A stretch of 64,000 bases of DNA from Zygnema cylindricum (GCA_037447655.1 JBBHKE010002440.1:62001-126000), one strand, 5' to 3'. Positions 43,622-56,635 are shown, counted from the stretch's first letter. Numbers and translations are program-made. Notes: generated from the letters alone by a model not told the origin.

Positions 43622-44680
43622 TGTATTTATGTGGCCTCCATTGGCCCACAAAATATGTAGCTTATGTAAAGCCTCTAGGATAATATTTGCCCTTTTGAAT
43701 TTTCCCACTAAATAGATGCCACGCGGTCAGACAAATATTCTGACCAACCTCACCTTTGTGAGGGCTTGACTCCTCACCATTGTGAGGGCCTAACTTCTTT
43801 GAGTAAAACGCAAAAAAGATCTCTAAATTTGCTCCCCTGAGCAGTAAGTTATGGCTTGCCAAAGACCGGCTATATATACATAAGCACTCTCACAGAGACG
43901 GGCCCCCAAAAGTTTTTAAGTCCTAAATCCTAGATCCCTCTCTAAACCCCCTACCACTGATGTACTTCACCAATCAAAAGAGTGTGGCTCATCTATCAAA
44001 AGAATGTACAGTACAAGAAGGTATAGATGCCGTTGTACTTCTTGTACACCTATGGTACGGCATGGCCGTCCTACTGACTCCTTTCAGCTCCGAGGCCATG
44101 GTTCCTCTCCCTATAATATCAGCTATCCACTGATAACTTGCCACTTTTCATCCGATGATGTCGCTTTCATAAACCGCCAAATGTTCACTCCGGTGCATCA
44201 GCTCCATGTAGGTCGTCCGATCTGAAACTGACATTTAATTCCGTCCGTTCAATAAAATGTTGTTTCGTTTATTTTGTGCGTCCCCGTTTATTTTGTGGGT
44301 CTGAGTTGGTTCTATGTATTTTCCGATCCGTAATCCGTTAAATGGAATACATCCAGCAGTACATCTTTAAATGCATATCATACCCTATGAGTGTAACGTT
44401 TCATCAAAGACCTAATGGATACGACGTACGGCTACTCTGTACTGCAATCACCCTCTTCGACCTATGATCAAATCCTGCCTACCTTTTGCAAGGGATTGTA
44501 CCTCCTGCTCCCTTGGTCTGTCTCTTTGTTTGCGTAAGTTAGCCATGGTTGGTCTTTCTCTTTGTTTGCGTAAGTTAGCCATGGTTGTCTTGAGTCTTCT
44601 GTGACTCTGACAAGTGTGAGGACTTAAGAAAAACCTAGCACAAACTGACAAAAGTAAAATTGTAGAAAATACCCTTTTCA
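43622..44680 (-). repeat. 3' LTR of J
   Basis: On the minus strand it starts TGAAAAGGGT after the tract AAAGGGAGAGT and ends ATACA. A further tandem duplication, 'gtctctttgtttgcgtaag', is at 44,519-44,585. Confidence 0.85.
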
Positions 44681-44696
44681 ACTCTCCCTTTATTTT

Positions 44697-46640
44697 TTAA
44701 TCTACCTTTTGCTTCAGTCCACACTTCTCCCTACAAAATATCAATTTGGAAGAAGGGACCGGCTTAGTCATCATATCTGCTACCATCTTCCCATTTGGTC
44801 TATATTCCAAACTGATGATTCTATTTTCTAATTTCTCTCTAACAAGGCTCAACCTGATGTCCATGTGCTTTGCTTTGAAGTGGTGTTTTGGATTTGCTGC
44901 AATTGCAATTGCAGCTTCATTATCATAAAATTCTTTATGCACTTCATTCTTCATAAAACCAAGTTCTTGAAGCTATGATTTCACCCACATCAATTCCTTC
45001 ACGGAAGAACAAGAGGCCATATACTCAGCCTCCATGGTGGATTAAGCAATCACCTTTTGTTGCTTGTTGCTCCAATAGCAAGCCCCATTCCCAACATACA
45101 ACACATACCCATATGTACACCTCATCATCATAACATCCGCATAATTGGCATCACTCCAAGTGGTGATGTCAGTATTATCCCCTCCCAAATGCAACTACAG
45201 ACCTCTAGTTCCTAAGAAGTACCTCATTACCCCCTTGGCTGCTTCCCAATCTCTCTTCCTAGGGTCACATAAACTCTTGCTCAATACTCTAACAGCTGCC
45301 GCTATATTGGGCCTGGTGCAGTTCATAAAATAGATCTAGTTACCGACAACCTGTTTGTACGCAATATTTTTTCATAAATTCTATTTCCTCCGGTCCTATC
45401 TCATCATCAAGAATTACAACTCCTCTTTCTCAGCTCCCCTCATTTTCCTTCTTTAAATCCATAGGAGTCGTACAACTATTTGTTTTATCCATTTGAATAT
45501 TTTCAAGCATATTTCCGATTACCTCTTTTTGATTTAGTCTAATTATTTTCTTCCCTCTATCTCTCTCCATCTGAATTCCCAAAATTTATTTTGCTTCCCC
45601 CAAATCTTTTATTTCGAGTCTACTATTTAGATCATTTTTCACTCTATTATTTTTCTCCATTGATTTACTTAAAATAAACAAATCATCGACATAAATTGCA
45701 AAGAAAATTATACCTTTCTCATCCTCGAATAGGTAGATAGAATGATCTGAATTGATTCGAACATATCTAAAATTTGTCAAGAACTCCTCCAATTTTTTGT
45801 TGCATTGTTGGGGAGCCTGTTTCAGTCCATAAAGAGACTTTATCAATCTGCACACCATGCTTTATTTCCCTCCTCCACACACCTTTCCGGTTATCGCATT
45901 AAGATCTCTTCTTCCAATTCTCCGTGCAAGAAGGTTGTTTTGATATCCATCTGGTTTACTTCCATGTCTTCCGCTGCCGCCAAACTGAGTAAAATTCGAA
46001 CGGAGGGAAATCTGACAACCAGAGTGAAAGTCTCCCCGTAATCAATCATTTCTTTCTGTGTGTACTATTTGGCCACTTATCAGGCCTTATATCACTCGAT
46101 GGTGTAGTCTAGATTGAGTTTCAACTTAAATACCCACTTGTATCCAATCGGTTTTCTGTCATGTGGATAGTTCACCAGCTCATATGTATTTGCTTTTATA
46201 ATTGAAGCCATTTCATCATTAATAGTTGTTACCCATCTACTCTTTTCCTGAATATTAATTGCCTCCTAGTAAGTTTGAGGTTCACTCAAATGTGACAGTT
46301 TAGTTACCTTATTATTAACTTGTCTCTCTTGAAGCCTCTTGGTGCTTCTTCTCCCTCCTTCAAAATCTGATGCCGGAATGGAGGGTAATCTCGGATTTTT
46401 CGGAATAATTTTTTCTCCCCTATCTATTGATTCATTTCTGGTCTTTCATCGTCATCTTGTTCGGATTGAACTAGAAACCGTGGCTCCAAAAGGGAGTCAT
46501 TCTTGGTAAGAATTTTCCCTGCATCTGCAATGTCATGCTGTATCTGATGTGTTGTTAGAAGAATGTGAATCTAACTCATATTTTGATTGAATTCTAATTC
46601 TGACCATTTTGATTTATTCGAAGGGATCTGCTGATTCCCC
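44697..46640 (-). pseudogene. element J RT-RNase H
   Basis: The RT palm is open at 45,586-45,858 (KSLYGLKQAPQQCN, then AIYVDDLFIL with an intact catalytic box). RNase H is visible in the translation of 45,000-45,340 in broken frames. The pol end 44,697-44,954 reads NEVHKEFYDNEAAIAIAANPKHHFKAKHMDIRL to CGLKQKVD-stop, including the last RNase H segment. N-terminal RT parts around 46,030-46,300 are full of stops. Confidence 0.83.
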
Positions 46641-48370
46641 TTCATCCATAACTACCAAGTGTTTAATCAGAATGATATCTTCTTTCCCAAGATTGTAAAC
46701 TATATATCCCTTAGCATTTTTATCATATCCAAGTTGATACACCAACTTTCCTCTTGCATCAACTTCCAATCAGATTTTTTTGTACTTAGATGGTATACTT
46801 GACTTCAAAACACCTTTAACTGTGATGCATCAGGTTTTCTCTCAGTCCATCTTTCATAAGGTGTTTGACCTTTCACCGCCGAGGTAAGGACTCTATTCTT
46901 AAGGTAGTTAGCAAAGTTCATTGCCTCTGCCCAGAAGCGTTTTCTTATCTTTTTATTTGTCAGCATGCGTTTTCTTATCTTTTTATTTGTCAACATGCTT
47001 CAACACTATCACTTAATGTTCGATTTAATCTCTCAGCTACACCATTTTGTTCAAATTCTTTCGAACAGTCTTTTAGTGTTGAAATCCCTCTTCTTTCAGA
47101 AAATCCTCAAAATTATTAGAATTATATTCCCCCCCATTATCACTCCTCACTCTCTTTATAGGAGTTTCATGAAGCTTCTCACTCCATGCCTTATACTCTT
47201 TAAAATAAACTGGTGCTTCAAATTTTGCCTTCAAAAAATAGACTTTGGAATACTTAGACCAGTCATCCATAATAGTAAGCATAAATCTCTTCCTTCAAAT
47301 TGATGGCACTTTGGCCGGTCACCACCCCGTTATCACTCCTCAATCTCTTTATAGGAGTTTCATGAAGCTTCTCACTCCATGCCTTATACTCTTTAAAATA
47401 AACTGGTGCTTCAAATTTTGCCTTCAAAAAATAGACTTTGGAATACTTAGACCAGTCATCGATAATAGAAAGCATAAATCTCTTCATTCAAATTGATGGC
47501 ACTTTGGCCGGTCACCATATGTCAGTATGAACTAGATCTAGGACTTTTTCTCCCTTATAGGTTGCATTTTTTGGAAAAGGCAATATGTGGATCTTACCGT
47601 GAGCGCATCGACTACAGTCACCCAAAGTCTCATTATCCCCAAACTGAATTCCCTCAACTACTCATAACTTTTTCATTTCCTTTAGTCTATCTAGATGCAC
47701 ATGCCCCAATCTTTTATGCCATATCATCATGTCATTTACACTAGCATAGTTATCTCCCTTCTTTTCATTACTCAAATTCAGCCGAAACATTCCTTGGCTA
47801 CCCTTTTCAGCTGTAAAGTATACTTCATCCCCATAGCTAGCTGTAAAGACTCCTTTTTTAGAACTAATCTCAAAACCTTTATCATCTAAAATTGATACAG
47901 AGGTAAGGTTTTTGTTCAGTTGTGGGATGAAAAGAACATCTGAAAAGGTGACTATTGATGTCGTACCCTCTACTAAGACTTTCATATCCACATAACCCAC
48001 TAAGCTTATGGTTACTTCTCTCCCATCCACATACTCTATCTCTACAATAGGGATCATTTTTATTTAAGTAAACATATGTTTCTCTCTACACATGTGCATA
48101 GAGGCACATGAGTCAATAATCCAACCTTCTTCGGGAGCTTCTTTCACTCTGCCGAATGCACACTTCTGCTTCCTGGGAATCTCTGTCTCGGCCTTCATCT
48201 CCAACTACTCGTTGAGTAGGATTTCTCTGTCATCCTCATCGAAATCCTCATCATCCTCTCCTTTGACTTGTGTTGTCACAAGTTGACCTCTTCGAAATCC
48301 TCATCATCCTCTCCTTTGACTTGTGTTGTCACAAGTTGACTTTTGTTTCCTCCGGCAGATCCACCGTTCT
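46641..48370 (-). pseudogene. element J protease-integrase with internal duplications
   Basis: Protease/pre-integrase at 47,662-48,057 (IPIVEIEYVDGREVTISLVG, then MIWHKRLGHVHLDRLKEM). The integrase core is present twice in part, because a 193-bp block is tandemly repeated (47,138-47,330 and 47,331-47,523): both copies read DDWSKYSKVYFLKAKFEAPVYF and RSDNG. A 30-bp repeat doubles MLTNKKIRKR at 46,937-46,996, before FWAEAMNFANYLKNR. The acidic gag tail is duplicated at 48,240-48,345 (53 bp). Inactive. Confidence 0.83.
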
Positions 48371-49681
48371 GTCCTTGTTTAATTCTCAGCTCCGTCAATC
48401 TAGTACAGTCGGCCTTGTAATGTCTTGACTTCTAACAGAACTGACTAAGCCCCTTTGGAGGCCTAGATTACGTATCACTCTCTCCTCGATCATCTTTTTA
48501 GCATCTATTCCTTTCTTCCTTCCCTTCTTTCCTACCTCTTTTCCTTCCTCCATTCATTCCTTCCTTTTACTTCTTTCATTCCTTCCTTTCTTCTTTCATT
48601 CTTTTTTCCCTCCCTCTTTTCCTTCCTTCCTTCCTTCCTTCCTCCCTCCCTTCCTCTTTTCCTTCCTTCCTTCCTTCCATCAGATTCGTTTCTCTTTCCT
48701 CCTCCACCAAAGTTTCCATAAGTTTCTTGGAATCCTTATTCCTCTAGTTAGTTCCAGTAGCCAATGCTTGAATAGTCTTGCCTCCTTTCGGAATCTCCAT
48801 TGTGTTTTCCCAGACTATAATCATGCCAATCCTTGAACACTTTTGCCCCCTCTCCGAATATCCATTGTGTTTTCCCATACTATAATCATGCCAATGCTGG
48901 AACACTCTTGCCTCCTCTCCGCATCTCCATTGTGTTTTCCCAGACAAGAATCATCCCAACAACGAAATTCCATAACCATCAATTGTCTAGCAGATCTTGT
49001 ACCCTGTTAACAATGTTATCATAAGCATCCAGCAGCTTCATGAGTAAAGTATTCACCTTTTCTTTCTCTATCTCGTGCTTTCCAACACTCATTAATACCA
49101 TAAACAACCCGGACAAATCATTACAAAAATCAAGCATCTTTCCTCTTTTGTAGGCATATGCTTGTAACTTCTGATCAGCCATTTGTTGTTGCTGAATCGT
49201 TCCACATTTGTAAATGTTTACAAGAGCCTCCCACATATCGGACGCCTTATCATATTGAGTTTAGGAGTAGCAACTGTTTGAGTAAGATGCTTCAGAATAA
49301 AATGAGTTGCCACCATGTTGTTGTAATCTCAGATTTCAGGATCATTCGCCTCTGTTTTTGGAGCAGCCATTACCGATAGAGATCTAGTAGCTATTGGTGC
49401 TTTTCCTTTCCTTTCTCCTTGCCTTTATCCAACACAATGTTTTCTCCGTCATCACCTATCTCTTCTGTCTGGTCATATCCTCTTGAGAATCAGACTCCTC
49501 CAAAACTTGGTGGAACTCCCAGATTTGCAGATGGCCACTACACACGACCACTCACAATTACCTAAAGACGATTTTCAAAAAGTGCACCTTTCATCATATT
49601 CTCCCAGTATATGGACCCTTTTCCATTCAAAATGGGCACCCTAGAGGGTGGGCTCATAACGTGTAATTTTGTGGCCTCCAT
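48371..49681 (-). pseudogene. element J gag with purine microsatellite
   Basis: Start codon at 49,681 inside the LTR; MEATKLHVMSPPSRVPILNG spans the primer site (49,648-49,661; GGGCTCATAAC on the plus strand, one change from consensus). The capsid-like part at 48,979-49,236 has MWEALVNIYKCGTIQQQQMADQKLQAY and ends with VNTLLMKLLDAYDNIVNRVQDLLDN. A 65-bp unit is repeated three times (48,796-48,990). 48,508-48,690 is a (GGAA)n-type purine run replacing the linker before the zinc knuckle. Confidence 0.8.
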
Positions 49682-50365
49682 TGGCCCACAGAATATGCAG
49701 CTTATTTAAAGCCTCTAAGATAATATTTGCCTTTTTGACTTTCCCACGAAATCGATGCCACTTGGTTAGACAAATGTTCTAACCAACCTGACCAACCTCA
49801 CCCCTGTGAGGGCCCGACTCCCCTGAGTCATGCGCAAAATTAATCTGTAAATTTGCTCCCCTGAGCAAAATGTTATGGCTAGCCAAAGATGGCATATTTA
49901 TACATAAGAAATCTCAAAGAGAGGCGTCCCCAAAAATTCCTAAATCCTAGATCCCTCTTTGAGCCCCCTTCTACTGGTGTACCTAACTAATCAAAAGATT
50001 GTAGAGTACAAGAAGATACAAATACCGTTGTACTTCTTGTACAACCATGGTACGGCATTCCCGTCTCGCTGACTCTTGCCACCTTCGAAGCCATGGTTCC
50101 TCTCCTCATAATATACGTTATCCACTAATATTTTTCCACGTGTCATCCGATTATATCGCCTTCATAAACCGAAAAATTTTCACTCCAGTGCATTGGCTCA
50201 ACTTTGGGCCGTCCAATCTGAAACCGACAATTTATTTCGTCCATTCAGATAAATGTTGTTTCGTTTATTTCGTGCGTCCCCGTTTATTTCGTGCTTCTGA
50301 GCTTGTTTCGTGTACTTTCCGATCCGAAATTCGTTAAATGGAATCCATCCAGCAGTACATCTTGT
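49662..50365 (-). repeat. 5' LTR of J, truncated by K
   Basis: Matches 43,622 onward until GCAGTACATCT, where K's LTR starts. CACGTG at 50,137-50,142. Confidence 0.82.
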
Positions 50366-51295
50366 TGAAAAGATGTAATTAATATTCACTTTTTATTTTT
50401 GACTCTAGAGAAGAAGAGAGAGAGAGTCACCATGGCTACCCCATAGCCAGACACACACAGACAGAATAACACAAATTAACAAAATGTTGGACTAACCTGG
50501 ATTTGATCTTAGGTCCTTCACAGTCCATAGTAACTTGTCGCCTTATCCAAAAAGTTGTAGATGAATCGTTAGACGTATAAGATTTGATAACTTTATAAAT
50601 TATTACCGGACGACGATTTTATGTAACGGAATGAAATGACGTAACGGCACATTTATTCTACGGCGCGTGCGGCGCAAATCATATCGCATAAATTATTTGA
50701 TCGGACTATTATTATTGCAGCCGCCAAACCAAAGTGATTTTTTGGCGACTTTCGCGCATAGCTGCGCGTAGTGCCACATGACGCCACATCATTCGATGTC
50801 GGAAAAGATGGGAGGAGGAACCATGGTTCCCAAGCTGACAAGCGTCAACCAGATTGCTATGTCATACAATGGCCGTATAAGAAGTACATCAGCCACTATA
50901 GCTTGTTATGTCATACAATGGCCGTATAAGAAGTACATCAGCCACTGTAGCTTCCTGTACTGTACACTCTTTTGATTGGTCTAGGGTTTAGTAGTAGGTA
51001 GTTGTGAGTAGGGACTTAGGGACTTAGCATTTTTTGAGGTGCCTCTTTCCAGGTGACCTTTTGTACTTATAAGCCACATTTGGCCAGCCATAACTTACTG
51101 CTCAGGGGAGCAAACACAGTGACAATTTTTGCGTTCAGCTCAAGGGAGTCAGGTCCTCACAGACGTGAGGGTGGTCAGAATACTTGCATGCCAGGGTAGC
51201 ACTTATACATTGAGAAAGTTGAACGGGCAAGCATTATCCTGGAGGCTTTACATAGGCTGCCCATTTTGTGTGTCAATAAAGACCACATAACTGCA
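50366..51295 (+). repeat. 5' LTR of K
   Basis: From TGAAAAGATG to AACTGCA. It contains a 49-bp tandem duplication (50,858-50,955; 'catacaatggccgtataag' in both units), a TTATAAG box at about 51,068-51,074, and a tRNA-like block on the minus strand (about 50,484-50,565, B-box-like GATCAAATCC). Confidence 0.87.
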
Positions 51296-52480
51296 GGTTA
51301 TGGGCCCACACTCTAGGGTGTCTATATTTGATAGATCACACATTCTGTATTGGGAAATGATGATGGAGGGAGAACTATTTGAGAAGCATCTATGAGGCAT
51401 AATATCTGGACAAATTCTATGCCCACCTCCACCTGGGTTTGGAGGAACACGTTTTTCTGGCATCTCATCACTACAGCAGCCATAACAGCTACCATCCTCA
51501 CCAATGATGATGATGAGGAAGGGGAGGAGATTTTCATTGAAGGAGAAAAGGGAGGAGTTTCAACATTTCCAAAGTGACACCATTGCTAAAGGCGTGACTA
51601 GCAGCAGCACCACTAGCAACAGTGACAGCGGGTCTGACCGAACGGTCAGAGTATAATAAGTGGAACTACAAAGACAAAGTTGTTAAACTCTTAATTTTGA
51701 AAAGTGTAGTGAACGACATTGCCATTCCCCTTATGCATGTCCTGTCTTCATCTCAGATTTGGATATCACTAGTTAACAAATATAAGAGTGGATCATTGCA
51801 GCAGCGACAGTTGGCAGAAAATAAGATTGAAGCCTATACTTATAAGGGAAAAAGCATGAACAACTATTGGAATGATTCACGAGCATTATTTGGAAAGCTA
51901 GAGAGTGCAGGTAATTTATGGTCTGAGAGACCAAGAGTGAACACATTGATGATGAAACTACTTGAAGAGTATGAGAATATCATTAACCAATTGCAAGATA
52001 TAGGCGATAGCAATTGGAACAGGGATGATACAGTGGTAATGATTTTAGTGAAAGAGAGCACCATAGAGCTTAAGAGAAGGAGTCCAAGTGTCCAAGCATT
52101 GGCTGCAAGATTTGATTGGCGGAAGCGTGATGAGGAGAAAGGGAAATATCCCTATCGAAACTTTGGAGGAAGATGATAAAAAGGTGGGAGGTTTGGTCGA
52201 CATGGGAGAGGAACTCATTGAGGAGGACTATATCACTTCTACAAGAAACTGGAACCCTACATGGCAGATTGTGTCAAACTTGCAGATGATGGACAAGGAG
52301 CCTCAAGGGATAGAGGAAAAAAAAAACTTTCTTGACTCAAGTTCATGATGAGGAGAAAACAAAGCAACCGAACTAGAACAGCTGCTTGAGGAGCTTCTTG
52401 TTAATTCAAAAACCACTGAGAAGCATGTCGACATTCCACGGAGATAAAAGTGTGTTTTCGAAGGTAAGAGGAACTCACCC
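51273..52480 (+). pseudogene. element K gag
   Basis: The LTR start codon has mutated to ATA (51,275). QVMGPHSRVSIFD is still readable across the primer site. The longest open part, 51,622-52,176, has the UBN2-like capsid (MHVLSSSQIWISLVNKYKSGSLQQRQLAENKIEAYTYKG, then VNTLMMKLLEEYENIINQLQDIGDSNWN). A frame break at about 52,176 leads into the remnant of the Arg/Gly linker and the zinc knuckle (52,190-52,270). It ends in HVDIPRR before the protease. Confidence 0.82.
51296..51310 (+). other. primer binding site of K (internal tRNA-iMet type)
   Basis: GGTTATGGGCCCACA directly after the LTR. Complementary to the anticodon arm of initiator tRNA-Met. Confidence 0.78.
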
Positions 52481-53827
52481 TTGAATGGGTGGATCATAGA
52501 CTCAAGGGCCACTATGTATATGGGAAAAGATAACAGGTGGTTTACTAAACTGAAAAAGATCCCAACAGTTAAGATAGAGTACGGAGATGGTAGAGTAAAA
52601 ATCATAAGTCTTGTTGGAACTATTCACTTAAAGGTTGTAGTTGGTGGAAAGGCCTCAATTGTAACACTCTCAGATGTTCTTTACATTCCAAAGCTTAGCA
52701 AGAATCTAGTCTTTACAGCTATCCTAGATGAAAAGGAGTTTGAAACAGGAACTAACAAAAGAATCTTCACAGCAAGTTTTGATAATGAGGTATATTTCAT
52801 AGGTGAGAAGTGCAGTCAAGGAATGTTCGGAATTATACTTTGCAATGAAAAGAGTGTTCTCTACTCGTGTGCAAGTAATATGATGCTTTGGCACAAAAGT
52901 TAGGGGCATGTGCAACTAGATAGATTAAAGAAAATGAAGAAAAAAAGAATAGTGGATGGTATTAATTTTTAAGAATTATGAGACCTTAGATGATTGAAGT
53001 GGATATGCCCAAGGGAAGATTCATAGACTTCCATTTCCAAAGGAAACCACATTTAGAAGAGAAAAAGTATTGGATCTAATTCACACTAATGTTTGGGGAC
53101 CTGGTAGGTATGCTTCACATGGGGGGAAGTGATGGATGATAATCATCACAGATGATTGATCTAGATACACTAAGGTATACTTTCTCAGACATAAGTCAAA
53201 GGTATTGAGATGTTTCAAAGAATATAAAGCATGGAGTGAAAAACTAAATAAAACCTCAATAAAAGAGATAAGAAATGATAATGGGAAAGAATACACCTCA
53301 AGGAATTTGAAGAATTTCTTAAAGAAGAAGGAATTCACCATGAGAAAAATTTTCCCTATAATTTGGAACAAAATGGAGTAGGAGAAAGAGTGAACAAAAC
53401 TTTAGTAGATATGTCCAAAAGCATGCTAACTGATAAGAGGATAGGATTGCAGTTCTGGGTCGAGTCTATGAACTATGCTAATTTTATCAAAAATTGAGTC
53501 CTAACTTCAGCAAATAAAGAGGAAACTCCATATGAGAGGTGGAAAAGAAGAAAGCCAGTTTTGTCTAGTTTGAGAGTGTTCGCAAGTCAAGTCTAATGTT
53601 TGGATTCCGATAAGACTAAATGGAAACTAGAGGGAAGAGGGAAACCCGGATATCTTGTCGCATATGATGAGAGTACAAAAGGATACCGAGTGTATGACTT
53701 GAAAAAAAGAAATATCATTTTGGTAAAACATATAGTGGTGATGAATGAAGTAAATTCCATTCATACATTCAAATATAATAAGGAAGTCAAAATCAGATTT
53801 AAACCGGATCAGTTTTCTGACTTTTGA
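52481..53827 (+). pseudogene. element K protease-integrase
   Basis: Protease at 52,481-52,903: WIIDSRATMYMGKD, where the catalytic DSGA is changed to DSRA, so the protease would be dead. Then the flap and the MLWHKS pre-integrase start. Integrase pieces follow with stops: IHTNVWGPGR, ITDD-stop-SRYTKVYFL, IRNDNGKEYTSR, NPEQNGV-type NLEQNGVGERVN, and FWVESMNYANFIKN. The C-terminal part 53,600-53,827 has GYLVAYDESTKGYRVYDLKKRNIILVKH. Confidence 0.82.
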
Positions 53828-55682
53828 CTTTGAAAATGAAGATAAGGAAGTTGGAAGAAGGAAAAATTTGCAGATCTACCAAAGAAGGAGGAAATGACAA
53901 CAACCGAGGTAACACCACAATATGAATTGGAAACCGATAAGGAACATGATGAGGCAAAGGAATTGGAAGATAGGGGAGCTGAAAATCTTCCGAAGCGAAA
54001 CCCGAGGATGCCTTCCATACCGGCATACCGGGGAAGAAGTAGTAAACGAATTCAAGAAAGACAAGTAAATAACTAACTCACAAAGATGTCTGATCCAGAT
54101 GAGACTCAGGCATACTTAGAGGCCATAAACACCCCACAAAGTAGCCGATGGATCACGGCCATAAATGAAGAAATGGCCTCCATCATGGAAGCCAATATAT
54201 GGGAGTTGGCAAATTGTCCACAGGACCGAAAACTGATTGGATGTAAGTGTGTTTTTAAGCTTAAACTCAACCCAGACAATACCATTAAAAGATACAAAGC
54301 TAGGATGGTTGCTAAAGATTATTCTCAAAATGAAAATATAGACTATAAAGAAACCTTCGCACTTGTAATCAGATTCCCTTCTGTCAGAATCCTGTTAAGT
54401 TTAGCCTCAGCAGAGGATATCGAAATACACCAGATCGATATAAAGACCGTTTTTTTGCACAGAGAGTTGGAAGAAGAAATCTACATGAGGCAACCGAAAG
54501 GATTTGTGGAAAGTGGAGAAGAAAGTAAGGTATGCAAACTGATAAAATCACTTTATGGCCTTAAGCAGGCCCACGACAATGGAACATAAAGTTTGAAGAA
54601 TTTGTGATCGGTTTAAGGTATATCATAATTAGTTGAGATCACTCCATATACCTATTTGAGGATGAGAATAGAGTGATATTCCTAGCTATTTATGTGGATG
54701 ATTTGTGAGTCTTATGCCAGTCCTTGGATAAGATCAAAAAACTAAAGAAAGATCTAAGAAGCCAGTTTGACATAAAAGATCTCGGCGAAGCAAAATATAT
54801 TTTGGGAATTCAAATGGAGAGGGATAGAGGGAACAAAGTTATAAGACTCACTCAGAAGGAAGCTATTAGAAATATGCTATAAAAGTTTCAAATGGACAAA
54901 GAAAATGGATGTACCACTCGCGTGGATCTAAAGAAATTATCAGAGAGGAGTGAAGAGGGAGAAATATTAATTTTGAATGATGAAATGGATGAGGAAGAAA
55001 AAAGTTTTTTGGAAGGATTATATATCAACAGATTGTTGGCAGTTGAATTTACTTTATGAACTGTACTCGTCCAGATATAGTTGCAGCTGTAGGAGTCCAC
55101 AGTAAAAGTCTAAATGAGCCCGAAAGAGAGACTCCGAAGCAGCCAAAAGAGTGATGAGATATTTGGCGGGAACAAGGGAATTATGGTTGCATTTGGGAGG
55201 GGAGCACATTGACATCACTACTTGGAGTGATGCCAGTTATGGGGATGTGCCTTTAAGGAGGTGTACAGTTGAATATGTAATGCAAATTGGATCTGTTGCA
55301 TGCTGTTAGAGTAGCAAACAGCAGAAAGAAGTTGCTCAGTCCACTATGGAGGCTGAGTACATGGCTCCCTGTTCTACCACCAAAGAATTAATGTGGGTAA
55401 AATATCTTCTTGAAGAACTTGGGTTCATGAAATCTGGAACTCAAAAAGTCTTTTGTGATAATCAAGTTGCTATCTCTATTGCGCTAACCCACAACACCAT
55501 TTCAAAGCTAAACATATGGATATCAGATTAAGCTTTGTCAAAGAGAAGGTTGAGAATAAAATAAAAAAATTGGTTCATAAAAGTGATAAAGAAATGATTG
55601 CGACATAATGACAAAACCAGTGCTTTCTCCTAAGTTAAAATTTTACAGAGAAAATTGTGGGCTAAAATTAAAATTTGACTAA
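53828..55682 (+). pseudogene. element K reverse transcriptase-RNase H
   Basis: The linker ends RGRSSKRIQERQVNN. The RT opens at 54,086-54,589 (WITAINEEMASIMEANIWELANCPQDRK, GCKCVFKLKLNPDNTIKRYKARMVAKDYSQNENIDYKETFA, HQIDIKTVFLHRELEEEIYM). A frameshift sits at KQAHDN. YVDDL is followed by a stop near 54,708. RNase H follows with HLGGEHIDITTWSDASYGD (about 55,190) and STMEAEYMAPCSTTKELMWVKYLLEELG (55,346-55,531). Pol ends CGLKLKFD-stop at 55,682. Confidence 0.83.
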
Positions 55683-55687
55683 GAATT

Positions 55688-55698
55688 AAGGGGAGAGT
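55688..55698 (+). other. polypurine tract of K
   Basis: AAGGGGAGAGT immediately before the 3' LTR TGAAAAGAAG. Confidence 0.75.
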
Positions 55699-56583
55699 TG
55701 AAAAGAAGTAATTAATATTCACTTCTTATTTTAGACTCTAGAGAAGAAGAGAGAGAGTCACCATGGGTGCTCCATAGTCAGATAGACACAGACACACTAA
55801 CACATCAACAAAATGTTGGACTGACGAGGATTTGATCCTAGGTCCTTCACAGTCCATAGTAACTTGCGCGCTATCCAATAAGTTGTAGATGAATCGTTAG
55901 ATGTATAGGGTTTGATAACTTCATAAGTATTACACGACGACGATTATATTTAATGGAATGAACAGAAGAAACGGCACATGTATTCTACGGCGCGCGCGAA
56001 CACAAATCATACCGCATAAATTATTTGATCGGACAACCATTATCGCAGCCGCCAAACCGGAGTGAACTTTTGGCAGCTTTCAAACATAGCGGCGCGCAGT
56101 GCCACGTGGCGCCACATCATTGGATGCCGGAAAATATGGGAGGAGGAACCATAACTCCCAGGGTTATAGGCGTCAACCAGAAGGCCATGTCGTACAATGG
56201 CCGTACAAGAAGTACATCGGCCACTGTATATTCTTGTACTGTACAATATTTTGATTGGTTTAGGGTTCAGTAGTATGTAGCTGTGAGTACGGGCTTAGGG
56301 ACTTACAATTTTAGAGGCACCTCTCTTCAAGCGACCTTTTGTATTTATATGCCACTTTTGGCTAGCCCTTTTGTATTTATATGCCACTTTTGGCTAGCCA
56401 TTACTTACTGCTCAATGGAGCAAACACATTATTTCATTTTGCGTTCGGCTCACGGAAGTCTAATCCCCACTGGAGTGAGGGTGGTCATAATACTTGCATG
56501 CCAGGGTGGCACTTATTCATTGAGAAAGTTGAAGGGGCACACATTATCCTAGAGGCTTTACATAGGCTGCCCATTCTGTGGGT
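55699..56583 (+). repeat. 3' LTR of K
   Basis: Homologous to 50,366-51,273. CACGTG at 56,103-56,108. A 32-bp tandem duplication ('tttatatgccacttttggc', 56,335-56,398) doubles the TATA-containing segment. It is cut at CTGTGGGTC by the microsatellite. Confidence 0.86.
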
Positions 56584-56625
56584 CTCTCCCTCTCCCTCTC
56601 CCTCTCCCTCTCCCTCTCCCTCTCC
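56584..56625. repeat. (TCTCCC)7 microsatellite at LTR edge
   Basis: Pure hexamer repeat up to the assembly gap. It replaces the end of K's 3' LTR. Confidence 0.95.
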
Positions 56626-56635
56626 NNNNNNNNNN
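56626..56635. other. assembly gap (10 N)
   Basis: Ten unresolved bases directly after the microsatellite; the true repeat length is probably unknown. Confidence 0.99.

Larger units (their letters stand above)
43622..50365 (-). mobile_element. copia retrotransposon J
   Basis: Minus-strand element with a 1,059-bp 3' LTR (43,622-44,680), pol and gag (44,697-49,681), and a 5' LTR truncated to 704 bp (49,662-50,365) by element K. It has several internal direct duplications (193, 53, 65 and 30 bp) and a long purine-rich microsatellite in gag. It is degenerate throughout. Confidence 0.88.
50366..56583 (+). mobile_element. copia retrotransposon K
   Basis: Plus-strand element with a 930-bp 5' LTR (50,366-51,295), primer site, gag-pol, polypurine tract and a 3' LTR that lacks its last about 22 bp and runs into a TCTCCC microsatellite. 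It sits inside the 5' LTR of J in opposite orientation. Same family as J, Q and F2 by LTR similarity. Confidence 0.88.

Noticed and set aside
43440-43649. 69-codon Arg/Glu/Gly-rich frame
   Set aside because: It is the translation of a CCCTCT microsatellite.
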